Assembly (NCBI RefSeq): GCF_020921035.1
Contig: NC_063155.1
Span: 23,739,294-23,803,293 of the forward strand
DNA length: 64,000 nt
From: Rhodamnia argentea
Lineage: Eukaryota > Streptophyta > Magnoliopsida > Myrtales > Myrtaceae
Reading direction: 5' to 3'
The notes under the pieces are model-generated. The model made no database searches, was not told the DNA's origin, and saw only the letters and a program-made list of their open reading frames with translations. Both the position numbers and the translations under genes were made by a program. Below, piece by piece: positions 1 through 10,537 of the stretch; position 1 is the stretch's first letter; every line of letters begins with the position of its first letter.

Positions 1-140
1 TTTTAGGATGGATGCTCCCATTTGGACATTTGGTTCCGTCTCTTACTTAACACTTTCTCACGTCAATCTCGACGGAGATACCCGTGAGGGAGCGAGAAAA
101 GCTGTAGGGTAAATGGCAACATATTGATATGCATTCTATT

Positions 141-383
141 TTAAGGACCGTGAGATGCGAGTAAGATTGTAGGGTATATGGCAAAAATAGGCGAGAAAGA
201 CTCATTTTCCTTGAAAGTAAGTAGGAATATCGGTCCGGTCCGGTTCGGGTGGGCAATTCCACGCCTAGGATCGGGAACCGAAATAGTCCACCCGGGAATC
301 GTCTGTTCTAAGTCGATCCGGTCCGATTCAGAGCGATCCGGGTGGTTCCCGGTTTCTTTGCATACCCCCGATAAATTTACCAT
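141..383. repeat. fragment related to the GGTCCGG-rich hAT-type repeat
   Basis: A stretch rich in CCGGTCCGG, CGGGTGGG and GGGAACCG words resembles the inside of the well-bounded element at 34011-34761. It ends near 370 in a CATACCCCCG sequence that resembles that element's terminal repeat in reverse. I see no matching left end or target duplication, so I treat it as a truncated or diverged relative. No coding potential is evident. Confidence 0.4.
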
Positions 384-1180
384 AAATTAATTTTTTTAAT
401 CACCAAAATCCCAAACTTGTACACCTATAACAAAATTATCCGAAACTATTTTTTTTTTTCACAAAAAAACCAAATTACTACACTTATGACAAATTCATCA
501 CAAACTAATTCTTTGACAATCAAAAAATTCAAACTAGGATATTTTTGATAAATTTATCTCAAACTAATTATTTAACCACCGGAAATTTCAAACTAGTATA
601 ATGTGTCAAATTTACCCTCCGTAAATTTCCATAAGATTGGATTAATACTATGAAAAATCTTAAATCGATGCACATGTAAAATCTTAAATCGATGCACATG
701 TAACAAACAAAGGGAAAAAATCTAAAACTAGTGCTCCTGTTAACTACCACGTATCATCTAACTTAGCAATTTATCCGTAAATTTAAAAAAAAAAATGGGT
801 GGTAAAATTATCACAATTGTACTAATTTCAGAATTTTAGTGGCAAAAAAATTAGTTTCATGTAAATTTATCACATGTGTATTAGTTTGTGATTTTTTATG
901 TTAAAAAAATTAATTTGGATTAAATTTATCACGGGTATACCAATTTTGAATTTTTTTGTGGTCAAAAAATTAATTTAAGATGAACTTATCATCAATTGAA
1001 GTTTTTTGTTGTCAGAATATTAATTTACGGTAAATTTGACACGGGTGTACCCATTTGGGGTTTTTTGTTGTCAAAAAATTAATTTGCGAAAAATTTGTCA
1101 CAGAGGTATCGGTTTAAGATTTTGTGTGATCAAAAAATTAATCTAAAGTAAATTTATCACATATGTATGAATGTGGAGTT
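365..1180. repeat. AT-rich inverted array of about 60-bp subrepeats
   Basis: The right part (about 785-1170) holds about six degenerate units of roughly 60 bp, each with a TTAATTT...AAATTTATCAC core and a GTATACC-like segment. The left part (about 365-600) holds three or four units of the same type in the opposite orientation. The whole is a large imperfect hairpin around a spacer at about 600-785, which itself contains a direct 24-bp duplication near 654-704 (words AAATCTTAAATCGATGCACA). This is the layout of a foldback-type DNA element. No transposase is visible. Confidence 0.55.
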
Positions 1181-1671
1181 TCTCGACTCTACTTAAAACT
1201 TCCAAATAACAAAAAAAAAAATTTAAAAATTTTGCCGTGCTTTTCACTATAATCATATGGGCATGACCAAGTTTACCGTGGGAGCGTATAGCCAAGGTAT
1301 TGACAAAGGCCCACAAAAGCCTATTCACGAAAGGAAACGAATTGCAAACACATTGTAAGCCCATTTGATAAAATACAAAACATTTCCAAATTTCTAAAAG
1401 ACTTGGTTAAGCTTTCCGAACGGGTCTTGAGCCTTTAAAATTATTGGGAAAAAGTTGAGATGTTTGGCAAATTTTTGTTGCCACTTTGGGAAAATGCCAG
1501 CATTGGCAAAGCTGTACGCTCAAGGCAGGTAGGTCTCTTGAGCCTTAATCTGATTTCAAGGTAAATGAACTTGTTTTCTTCCCAAATTGCCCCACTTTTT
1601 ATTTCATATTCCGATTCTGTCCTGGAAGTTCACGGATGTGGAGGAGATGAAGAAACGCCAACGCGGGGTCG

Positions 1672-1950
1672 CATGACACTGACGTCCATCGCCGCGATCG
1701 TGCAGCCTCAGTCACGTGACGCTTGGCTTGCTCGATGCCTCACCTAAAGTTGGGCCGACACTTGAAGGCGATGAGCTTCGCTCGGTTTCGAACGATGAGA
1801 TTTGCTCTGGTCACATGACACCAACGTCCATCATCGCGATCGTGCAGCCTTAGTCACGTGACGCCTGGCTTGCCCGACACCTATCTTAAGGCTGGGATGA
1901 CGCTTGAAGGCCAAATTGAGGAGAGATCGTGAGGCTCCATATCTGAGGGC
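1672..1950. repeat. 142-bp tandem duplication
   Basis: The segment starting CATGACACTGACGTCCATCG at 1672 recurs, diverged, from 1814. Both copies contain CGCGATCGTGCAGCCT, GTCACGTGACGC and a closing CTTGAAGGC. Part of the following block (TTTCGAACGATGAGATTT) recurs again near 1966. It is more GC-rich than its surroundings. No protein is recognised in it. Confidence 0.6.
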
Positions 1951-2089
1951 GACGAGATTCGTTGAGCTTCAAACGACGAGATTTACTCCGACAAGGATTG
2001 CCGATCGAAAATCCCCTAGCCGACAGTCTCCTCTGGTCCTCACCGATGCTCGCTCATGATCACGTCGGCGAAGATTGCCCGGCTAAAAT

Positions 2090-2430
2090 ACACTACAAGT
2101 GCAAAAACTTGTACACGACGCTTACTTTAGTGCCAAAATTTTTAAACCGATCACTTAAATGCCAAAATTTTTAAAAAACGTTTGCTTCAATACCAACTCC
2201 AATATGAGCTGATGTGGCTCACGGGAAATCCAACATGGCCTATTTTTTATTAATATTTGAGCTGATGTGGCTTGTCAGAGCTAGTATTGAAGTGAGCATT
2301 TTTCAAAATATTTAATACTTAGGCAATCGTTTTGAAAATTGAAGTGATCATTTTTCAAAAAATTTGACAAATATTCGTTTTGAAAAATTTAACACTAAAA
2401 TGAAAGCCATACCATATACAAGTGCTTTAA
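2090..2430. repeat. MITE-like hairpin element related to 42875-43302
   Basis: Contains the same words as the better preserved element at 42875-43302: TTGTACACGACGCT, ACTTTAGTGCCAAAA, GATCACTTAA, GATGTGGCTTG and ATTTTTTATTAATATTTGAG, followed by inverted versions. Both halves are diverged, so end points are approximate and no target duplication was identified. Confidence 0.55.
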
Positions 2431-2894
2431 AGGAAGCCAAGCTTGGCCACTTCGTCTTCTCTACCGATGCTCGGCCATGCCTGCCTCATCTTTTTTTTTT
2501 TTTTTTCAAAGTTACTTTTTAAAATATACACAAAAATATGCTACCCAAGCACTATAGGTTTCACGAGATACACCTTCACTCAAAAGGATCTTAGAGAAAT
2601 GCCTTTGCATTGCCCCAAAACCGAGCTAAACGTATCCTTTTAAGCTGCGTTTGGCGCAGCGGTTTCAATGATACTTCACTGTTATTCACAAGCCATCGAT
2701 AATAAATCATGTCAAATAGCAGAGTGTTAAAGCGTAGTCAAATTTTCGACCAAAAAGAAAGCCTCACTGCAAAGCTCAAAGCAGAATCCCCGGGCCAGCA
2801 GACGGAAACAATTACCTAATAGCAAAAATCAAAGTCTCAAAAACAAAGAACCACTTTGAAGAATTGCTTCCTCAAAGGTTAGGCGGCAGATTTT

Positions 2895-3557
2895 TCAATT
2901 CACTGCTGCGAGAAAAGCCCTCCCGGGCTGCCTATTAGCTAGAGGGCCGTGGCACCCCAGCAGCTTCGCGTTAACTCCGTCGGGGACGATCCGGCTCTCC
3001 TGCTTCCACCTAAGATAGTCCGCTCGGCTGAACTTGGTGAATCCCCACTTGCGGCTCACGATAATCTTCTGCCTCCCCGGGAACTTGAACTTGGCCCTCC
3101 TAAGAGCCTCCTGGGCGTTGTTCCCGTTCGTGTCCTTGCATCGGACGGAGAGGAGGACTTGGCCGATGCTGACCCTGGCGCAGGTCCCCTGAGGCTTGCC
3201 AAAGGCGCCTCTCATCCCTGTCTGGAGCCTATCGGCCCCGGCACACGAAAGCATCTTGTTGATGCGGAGGACATGGAAGGGGTGGACGCGCACCCTGAGG
3301 TGGAAGGCGTCCTTTCCTGCAAACTTGGCCATGTACTTGTTGCAGGCGATGCGCGCGGCCTCGAGGGCCTCGCTGGACACGTTCTCCTTCTCCCAGGAGA
3401 CGAGGTGGACGCAGAACGGGAACTCATCGACCCCCTTCTTCTTCATGCCCACATCGTAGATCCTGATCTTGGGATCAGGGACACCTCTGCAGTACCTCGA
3501 CTTTGGATACGGCTTGTTCTTGATTTGCCTGTAGCATCTCGCGGGCCTTCGACCCAT
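2895..3557 (-). CDS. RPL10: 60S ribosomal protein L10 (uL16, QM-like)
   Basis: Encodes 220 residues in one uninterrupted coding exon, within the usual size of plant RPL10 (about 216-221). This is the cytosolic large-subunit protein uL16, which sits near the peptidyl-transferase and tRNA sites and is loaded late in 60S assembly. The start is the ATG at 3557-3555, opening [20 protein letters not shown], the family's conserved N-terminus; a longer frame upstream lacks family similarity. Other family motifs visible are [53 protein letters not shown] and [17 protein letters not shown] splice acceptor lies eight bases before the ATG and pairs with a donor at 4391, giving an 826-bp 5'UTR intron, a common plan for plant ribosomal-protein genes. 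Another L10 family member in the genome could be functionally redundant. The identification is firm. Confidence 0.97.
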   Translation of the reverse strand: MGRRPARCYRQIKNKPYPKSRYCRGVPDPKIRIYDVGMKKKGVDEFPFCVHLVSWEKENVSSEALEAARIACNKYMAKFAGKDAFHLRVRVHPFHVLRINKMLSCAGADRLQTGMRGAFGKPQGTCARVSIGQVLLSVRCKDTNGNNAQEALRRAKFKFPGRQKIIVSRKWGFTKFSRADYLRWKQESRIVPDGVNAKLLGCHGPLANRQPGRAFLAAVN

Positions 3558-3565
3558 GGCGTCTC

Positions 3566-4391
3566 CTAAGCACCCAAAACACAAATATTACAAAACATAA
3601 AGGCGAAAAAACTATGAAGATACAGTCATTGACGATGCAAAACTATACGAGAACAGGTACATATATTACAAAATTCTTCAGGGTTATTCCCGCCACGAGG
3701 AAAATGCAATCGAGATGAACAATAAATTCGCCAAGATCGAAGCTCCCTCAGAATAAAGATTTTCAGCATTTATGCTCAGACAAGGCTGAAACTTTACATA
3801 TGTAACAATTCAATCATCGGGAGCCACGAGAAAACCAAGATAATCCGCCGACCGAGCTTGATCCGCAGACCAAAAAAGATAATCTCGCACACGCACGTCG
3901 CACATCGGTTATAATCAGGATGCATTTTTTTGCAAGACAAAGTTCTCTTCATGAAAAAAAAAAAATAATACTGAAGCAGAGGCCAAACAATTATCCAGTA
4001 ACGACAATGCAATTAAATCCAAGGCTGCGTTTGTCGCGAAAAACAACAAGTGAGTTAGAAAAGCTTTTCTGAAAAAATGACACCACATATTTTCGGTTTA
4101 ACTCCTGAAGCACATGCGTGAATCTACAATGATCCTATCGCCTTCTCAGCAGCTAGCATCATAACAGCAATTACCACGAAGACAGATGCAAACCCTACGT
4201 TCCCGAGCACGAGGCAACGCTCATCTTATCCTACGCTCGGCCCGGCGTTCTATTAGCTGGATATTCAATATAGAGACGCGCAGGCAGCAAGCGGGAGACG
4301 AGAAATCGTCGGCGCTACGATCAGCATTTCACATCCTATCGAAACAACAGAAACGAACCGCATCGGAAACGAAAGAGTCCGCCCCGTTTAC
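3566..4391 (-). other. 5'UTR intron of RPL10
   Basis: On the minus strand a donor (GAAGCAG|GTAAAC) at 4392/4391 and an acceptor (TGCTTAG|GAGACGCC) at 3566/3565 bracket AT-rich sequence with T-runs. The acceptor is only eight bases before the RPL10 start codon. Leader introns in plant translation genes often raise expression, which is inference here. I saw no convincing snoRNA inside it. Confidence 0.65.
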
Positions 4392-4497
4392 CTGCTTCGT
4401 GCGCGGCTGAGATGGGCGGAGAATTTGGACCCAAAAAATAAAAAAGAGATGGGCGGAGAGGGCGGCGATCCGGAACAAGAGGGGAAAGGCACCGCCA

Positions 4498-4540
4498 ATT
4501 TATAAACGTCGAGGAGGCGAGTGTGGCCCTGGAACCCTAA
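4498..4540 (-). promoter_or_regulatory. RPL10 core promoter: TATA-like box and telo-box
   Basis: AATTTATAAA at 4498-4507 reads as a TATA-like box for the minus-strand gene, about 105 bases before the inferred leader donor at 4392. AACCCTAA at 4533-4540 is a telo-box. Telo-boxes are characteristic of plant ribosomal-protein promoters and are linked to expression in cycling cells. Confidence 0.6.
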
Positions 4541-4635
4541 GTTAACCAGGCTCGGGTCAGTTGACCACACGTGCGGTACAACTTAACCATGTCGTGGACG
4601 GGCAGATTTTACTTAAGGTTTTCTCATTGTTTTTT

Positions 4636-5576
4636 GGAAAAATTTCAAAAAAGGGCCGAAGTCTTTTTATTTTCTCAAATAAGAACCCCAAATGAATCTT
4701 GTTTTAAATAAGGGTCTGAAGTGCCCTCATTTTTTCAAACAAAGATCTGAAATGAACGTTGTTTCAAATAAAGACCCGAAGTGATTATGAAATTTCAAAA
4801 AATGGCAAGATTTCAAAAACATTTCGATATTTTTCTATATTTGATTTTTTCCTTTTTATTAATTTTTTTCTTTTTTCTATTTCTTTAAAATTTAACAAAA
4901 AAAATTTTTTAAAGTATACAGAGGCGGGAGGCTCCCGCCTCTAGCCACCGCTCCACTGCCGGGGAAGAGGGGGGGCGGCGCCTCAAAGAGGGCCGGAGAC
5001 CCTACCGCCCTGAGGCGAGGGTTAGCCGGCCCTCTCCTAGATCTAGGCGGGAGGTCGCCGGCTCCCGCCCTGACCAGGGGAGGGCGCGCAACCCCAACCT
5101 TGGTCAAGGCAGGGGCCGTTGATCCCCACCCAAGTATGGGCGGGGGTTGCCGATCCTCATCCAAATTAGGGAGAGGGCCCGACCCTCTCCAGATTTTGGC
5201 AAGGGCTTGGCCCTTGCCTTTGGTCAGCGAGATCGTTGACCCTCACGAAGGATCCGGCAACATCGCCGACCTTCGTCGCCCCCACCAATAGCGGGTCGAC
5301 CGCCATAAGCAGGGGGAGGAGCCCTCCTGTCGGTGTGGTTGTTTTTCCTTTTCATTTTTAAAAACCAGAAAAGGGAAAAATATACTATAAATAAATCAAA
5401 ATGAGAAATGACAAAAATGCCCTTTAGATCGGGCTTTTTTTTAAAATTCTATAGCCACTTCAAGCCCTTATTTGAAACATATTATGCAACTTCAAACCTT
5501 TATTTGAGCAAGATTCATTTTGGGCTCTTATTTTAAAAAAATGAGAGGACTTCGGACCTTTTTTTGGAATTTTTTC
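4636..5576. mobile_element. Mutator-like TIR element A (non-autonomous)
   Basis: The left end reads GGAAAAATTTCAAAAAAGGG from 4636; the right end near 5576 is its reverse complement with changes. Homology continues inward for well over 100 bp, with alternating GAAGTG / CAAATAAGGG blocks in both arms. Such long TIRs are typical of Mutator-like elements. The core (about 4920-5340) is GC-rich (GGCGGGAGGCTCCCGCC and relatives), with no transposase and no gene fragment that I recognise. It shares TIR type with the element at 5654-6805, but the cores differ. Confidence 0.6.
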
Positions 5577-5829
5577 TTATTTTTTTAGGATCCAATCTTC
5601 CCTATTAATAGGAAAATTCTCGTACTTTTGGAATTTATTCTATTAAAAAATTTGGGAAAATTTCGAAAAAGGGCCTCAAGTCCTCTCTATTTCTCAAAAA
5701 AGAGCCCGAAGTGGAATATGTTTCAAATAAGGGCCCGAAGTGCCATATTTGTTTCAAAAAAGGGCCTAATCGGGGATAGTTTGATCTTTTGACATTTTCT
5801 AATTTTTTCCCATTTTCCTTTCCTTTTTC

Positions 5830-6085
5830 TCCTCTCTCTCTCTACGCTCTCCGCTTCTCCTTCTTCGCCTTCCTCCTCCACCACCAACCTCGCCTCCTCC
5901 TCTCTCAGCAAATCTACGTCAACAAGCGGCTCGCCCGCAACGACACCACCAACGACAACTTCACCGAGGACTTCGCTTGCAATGGCCTCCGCAACTCCTG
6001 CCGCTCTTATGTCACCTTTCGATCCACCCCTTCTACGCCTCCTTCGTCTCCATCTCCTACCTCCTCGACTCCCGGCCGATTACAA
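5830..6085 (+). pseudogene. captured LysM receptor-like kinase (LYK4/LYK5-type) ectodomain fragment
   Basis: The plus-strand frame at about 5850-6030 gives a hydrophobic leader (LRFSFFAFLL), then QQIYVNK, a D/N-rich spacer, and FACNGLRNSCRSYVTFRS. This matches the start of mature LYK4/LYK5-type chitin co-receptors: QQPYV, then CNG, then SCxSYLTFRS. The continuation FYASFVSISYLLDSRP (about 6029-6080) corresponds to the family's PPYxxxxSIAxLL segment but lies in another frame, so the copy is broken. LysM domains, transmembrane segment and kinase are absent. It lies inside the Mutator-like element and is interpreted as a captured first-exon fragment. It could still be transcribed, but nothing here shows that. 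Confidence 0.8.
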
Positions 6086-6580
6086 CCTCCATGACAAGAA
6101 TAAGATGGCCTCCAGTTCATCGAGGACATCACAGTTGCCGACGAGGTCCGGAGGCGGGTCCTCATCGAGATCCTCCGCCACAATGCTCGCGTCGTGTACG
6201 TGTACCGCCATGGCCTCGACGGCCGGACCGATTGGGAGTCCTTCAAGAAGACCATGCCCGTAATCACCTACGAGGACCTCTAGCCGACCGTCGCTCGTAT
6301 CGCCCGGGCGATAAGTCTCTGATCCTCTGCTCTCACCCCATTTCAGAGTTCCTCACCAACTACAGAACATGGCGGTTTTCTCGATTCTTGATTTTTCCGG
6401 CGGGTATGGGCCGCTTTTTCTGGTGAAATGGGCAAAAATGGGTGATTCTTGCTTCTTGTCAAGCATTTGCTGGGTCTTTGGTAAGTTGGGTGGATTCTTG
6501 ATTTGGTGCGGTTCGGGGACGTCTAGAGGAGAGAGCAAGCTGATGCCCACCATTGAAGAGAAGCTGAGGCCGGCGATGAG
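6086..6580 (+). pseudogene. captured GH3 (auxin amido synthetase family) N-terminal fragment with intron
   Basis: Plus-strand frames give LQFIEDITVADEVRRRVL, EILRHNARVVYVYRHGLDGR and SFKKTMPVITYEDL, followed by a stop near 6281. Then come GDKSLILCSHPISEFLT (about 6309-6359) and GTSRGESKLMPTIEEKL (about 6518-6568). These match in order the N-terminus of group II GH3 acyl-acid-amido synthetases (FIEDVT, VLxEILSRNAxVEYL, MPVITYEDI, SNPISEFLTSSGTSxGERKLMPTIEEE). The gap at about 6360-6517 falls between EFLT and GTS and looks like a retained intron with decayed borders. The nucleotide-binding and C-terminal parts are absent. It directly follows the LysM-RLK piece, so two unrelated genes are juxtaposed. 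Confidence 0.85.
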
Positions 6581-6805
6581 TGAGAGAGGGGAGAGGAAAA
6601 AGTAAAGGAATAGGAAAAAGAAAAGAAAAGGAAAACAGAAAAATAAAAATAATAAATTTTAAAAAGTAAAAGACCAAAATATCCTCGATTAGGCCCTTTT
6701 TTGAAACAAATAGGGCACTTCGGGCCCTTATTTGAAACAGATTTCACTTCAGGCCCTTTTTTGAAAAATAGAAAGGACTTGGGGCCCTTTTTTGAAATTT
6801 TCCCC

Positions 6806-7707
6806 AAAAATTTTAATCCTTCAATTAGAAGAGAAAATCAATTCAATTTACTACTATTCCTTTTCCAAATGAAAGCAATTCTACGAATGTAAATTCACGA
6901 AAATAAATAAAATGCTAAAGCATTTAAATTTTCCTGCTGTATTCTTTTTTTTTTTTTTTATAAGTCCTATCTCTACCTCTTTGTTTTTTTTTTATAAGTC
7001 CTATCTCTACCTCTCTTTGTGGAGCACGAAGGTCAAACCCCAGAATCGCATGCCTATTAGCAATTTTTCCCTTATATTCTCGCTAAGTTGAAATAACTCG
7101 CTCGTGAATAATATAAGTTGAAATGGTAAAAAAAATTATCCTTTTTTTATTCTCGCTCGTGAATAGTGCTGGAACATCTGGCAATTTCCCTAATTTATAT
7201 TTCTCAAGTCGAGCATTTTGAATTTTTTTTTTTTACTGAAAGTATGGAAGCATACGGATATTGCTATGTAAATTAGCATATAACTCTTACAATCATTTTT
7301 CGAAATATAGATGATATTTAAAATTTTAACAAGACATTAAAATAAAATACAAAATCGTGTCATAAGATGTTGGACCGAGTTGCTAAGCCCGTGAAAAAAA
7401 GTGATCTCAAAGTGCCAAGTAATTTCTCAAGCGTTGAGTGGATGGAGAGAGGCATGTCGCAAGTCGCAACCGGGGCAAGCATTCAATCCACGAGTCGGCC
7501 TGAAGCGAATATCGCACCACGCACAAACGGCAACTGAAGTTCATTCCAGAAGAGTAAAAAAAAAGATAAAAACAAAACTGATTCGACCAAGTCTTCGACC
7601 CAACACAAATGCGCATCCGCAGTTTCAAAATAGGAAACAAGATAAATGTAACACAACAATGAGCTGAAGATAAGACTCCTGAAAACATCCGAGGGGCTAC
7701 TCTTCAA
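6806..7707. other. spacer between the Pack-MULE and RPL21
   Basis: AT-rich, with T-runs. A short tandem duplication at about 6947-7017 repeats TTTATAAGTCCTATCTCTAC, each copy preceded by a T-run. The last few hundred bases probably include the RPL21 3'UTR. No other gene or RNA is recognised. Confidence 0.4.
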
Positions 7708-9128
7708 TTAGTACCCGCCCTTCAAGTCGTTGACCACATCGTATGGAATGGGAGTGACGGTCTCCATGGTCGCGCCCTCGACCATGAAGCCGGGTTTGGG
7801 ACCTTCTGGCTGTCTCTTCGTGCTGATCTTCTCCCCACGTGCCTTGGCCGCCGCCTTCAGCTCGTCGTTCCGGACCTTCCTCTGCTTAAGCTCCTCCTGA
7901 CACCTCGAGGGCTGAACATGCTCAATCCTCACATGGATCCTCTTCCTAATGATTCGGTTCCCTACCTGCACAAGAGTCTCAGAACATTACGTGCGAAAAA
8001 ACATACAGCCCGTGGAGCAAGGACAAGAGAACAAGTAAGTCATCCTCTTATCACCTAAAGCAAAATCTTCCCTTCATTCCGGCGTAATAAGAATGAGAAA
8101 CTTGATTGTACAGCCACTAAAGCACAGGGCAGTCTCGCCAACATGGACACATTCATGTCAAAACTATGTTTAGGACACTAAATCTCGGAATCTTAACATC
8201 CCAGAGAAGCAATGTCATCTAGGTAGAGTCATCTAATATCTTTTCCTCAAAGTCCTTGAAATAGTCAGCCTCAGCTACTCAAGAGGGATGGCTTAGGCCA
8301 TACATAAAGCAGAATGAATAAAAATGGCATTGCTAACCAAAGCAAGTTCCCGGAGAACACACAAACTCAGCAGCTAAGCAGTTAAGAGCAACACCCACTT
8401 AAGCATGATGGTGGTCCTTTCATGGATTCCCTTCACTCACATTTATTTTCTGTCCGAACAATATACTGTCAAATCTAGAAAATAAATTCAAGGATATGTT
8501 TTGGCCGGGCAATTTGTGTCCTAAACACATACTTCACCCGTTCTGCTGCTTCCCCTAAGATGCATATCGATCAATACAAAACATGAACCTCGCAGAATCA
8601 CCTTATTCATCAACCGAACTTCACTTTATACGGCGATCACAAGCCTAGCTCTACTCTCAATAAGCTCCAGTCCTCCGGGGCCAAAACTCACCCAGACCCA
8701 CATCATCATACCGAACACGGACCAGAAAACGCATGACCGAACGAGAAACGCGATTGACGCAGCACACAACCAACGTTTCGACGAGCGACACACGAGCACC
8801 ATCAACACCAGCGAGACAGATAAGGAGGAATCAAAATCAAACGGAGAAATGAGAGAACAGAGGAAGGCGGAGGCGAAGAAGGGAGGAGCACCTGCTTGTT
8901 GACCTCCACGCCGATGGCGTGCTTGGTGACATTCCAGATGCGGCCGGTGCGTCCGTGGTAGAACTTGTGGGGCATGCCCTTGTGGACGGCGCCGTTCACC
9001 TTGACGTCGACGTAGTCGCCGATCTTGTACGTCCGGAGGTACGTCGTCAGCGGGATGTACCCCTTCTTCCTGAAGGGCCGAGAGAACGAGTCCCTCGTCC
9101 TTGCCCTCACTCCGTGACCCGCCGGCAT
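7708..9128 (-). CDS. RPL21: 60S ribosomal protein L21 (eL21)
   Basis: Two coding exons on the minus strand, 9128-8892 and 7965-7708, with a 926-bp intron. They join in phase 0 to give 164 residues, the standard plant length. eL21 is a cytosolic large-subunit protein. Exon 1 begins [20 protein letters not shown], contains [20 protein letters not shown] and ends at [10 protein letters not shown]. Exon 2 begins [20 protein letters not shown] and ends [12 protein letters not shown]. Splice signals are CAAGCAG|GTGCTC and TGTGCAG|GTAGGG. The in-frame ATG four codons upstream is not used in the family, so the MPAGHG start is chosen. It lies 4 kb from RPL10 on the same strand, separated by transposons. 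Confidence 0.97.
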
Positions 9129-9188
9129 TTTCTCAACCAAGCTAGTTGTCGCCTCTCGCTCGCTCGCTCGGTTCAGGGAGACACAGAG

Positions 9189-9297
9189 AAACCCTAGGGG
9201 AGGGTGACGAGCCCCTTTTATACGTGAGTTCCTTCAGGCTCTGCCCGAGGTGGGCCTGGAAGTTTTATTGGGCCTTGATGGCTGAAGTTGGGCCCAA
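9189..9297 (-). promoter_or_regulatory. RPL21 promoter: TATA box, telo-box and site II elements
   Basis: A telo-box-like AAACCCTAG lies at 9189-9197. TATAAAAG on the minus strand (9215-9222) is a good TATA box. Three TGGGCC-type site II elements follow at 9251-9256, 9269-9274 and around 9289-9296 (TGGGCCCA). Telo-box plus site II motifs is the known architecture of plant ribosomal-protein promoters, bound by TCP-type factors. Confidence 0.65.
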
Positions 9298-9299
9298 CA

Positions 9300-10537
9300 G
9301 AGCCCACGATGAAGGGGAACGGCGCTATTAATGTTCTATTTGATTATGACTTAAGTATCCATTAAATTCCATTTGGCAAGATCTCATTAGATGCTTGAAC
9401 GACTTTTGATCGCCAAATGGATCGGTCCCATTTACTTCAAAATCACATTAAAGTTTACCCAAATGACACTAGCATGGAATAAGTCGATCTATTTAAACAA
9501 ATGCATAGAACCGGTTTATCTATTTGCTATATTCGGAGAAAAAATTCTATTGAGTATTGAGCGTCGCGTCATTAAGCGACATGGTATATGATAATATACT
9601 AATGAGAATGCTATTGCATTCATGAGATATATAAAGTAAAAATCCAAAACTTAGAGAGACTACGATTAATTTGGAAATGCTGATTTTTAAAATTTGCAGT
9701 AAAGAGCTTTCTCTTGTGTCGATATGTAAAATTACCAAAGTATGCCAAAAGCATTTTAAGTAAAGTAAATATTTGTACGGTTCGTTCCCGAGATCCCAAG
9801 GTTACTTTCGTGATTAGAATAAAAGTAGAGATATGATAAAATTTATCGTATCCGGCGTTTGGTTCCTACCCAAAATAGGATAAAGTCGAATATAAAAGAG
9901 ATATAACTTGGATAAAAAATCTGATGGGATAAAAGTAAATATGATTTCTTATATTATGGCATAAAAGTTATTTTCTCAAATAACGAACTTCTTAAATTGA
10001 AATATTAAATTAAAAATTAAAAATTAAAAAAAACATTTGGATTCTAATGTAAAAAGAAAATTGAAAATAACAAAAAAAAGGACAATTTCCATTTTTTATT
10101 TATATATATCATTTTTTTTCTATTCTACAATATATATTCAGTACATATGTTTATCACATATTTTAGATATATTAGGATAGTTAATTGTTTAATAATATTT
10201 TATTAATGAATGATGGAAGGGAATGACAAAGGACAAAAAAAAAAAGAGGAAAGCAATTCAAAAATAAGTAAATAAGAGTGAAGCAGAAGAACACCAATTT
10301 TAAATAAACAAAGTGAAGCCAACGGTGCTGACGCCGGACGGCCGTGTAGACTCGATCTAACATCATTTTTCCATCTACCCTTCGATGCTTCCAAGACAAT
10401 CCGTTCGTAATGGTTACGGCTTCTCTAAACATAGATTCCCGCACTCTTTTCTCGGAATTCTCTTCGCCTGACGTAGATTCATGTTAAGGCTTGTAGATTG
10501 ATGACAAACACCGGAAGCGAACACCGACGAAGCTCCA
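9300..10537. other. spacer upstream of the PPR gene
   Basis: AT-rich sequence without a recognisable gene. At about 9770-10000 there are repeated GATAAAA / GGATAAA words and a GGCGTTTGGTTCC motif like those of the region at 62390-63160, suggesting a decayed MITE. The last 150 bases should contain the PPR promoter and leader. Confidence 0.35.

Larger units (their letters stand above)
5654..6805. mobile_element. Pack-MULE-like element carrying LysM-RLK and GH3 gene fragments
   Basis: The left end starts GGGAAAATTTCGAAAAAGGG at 5654. The right end closes near 6805 with CCCTTTTTTGAAATTTTCCC. About 115 bp of each end pair as terminal inverted repeats built of CAAATAAGGGCCCGAAGTG-type blocks. AAAAATTT flanks both sides and may be the target duplication, though it is low in complexity. 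Between the TIRs there is no transposase but two stretches of unrelated host coding sequence, annotated separately. Long TIRs plus captured gene pieces define Pack-MULEs. The GH3 piece seems to include an intron, so capture was from genomic DNA rather than mRNA. Confidence 0.75.

Noticed and set aside
2949-3569. 206-codon plus-strand frame over RPL10
   Set aside because: Antisense shadow of a highly conserved ribosomal protein gene; composition mirrors the codon bias of the real strand and it has no family motifs.
3566-4391. C/D-box snoRNA inside the RPL10 leader intron
   Set aside because: GATGATT and CTGA words occur near 3778-3820 on the minus strand, but spacing is too short and no terminal stem pairs.
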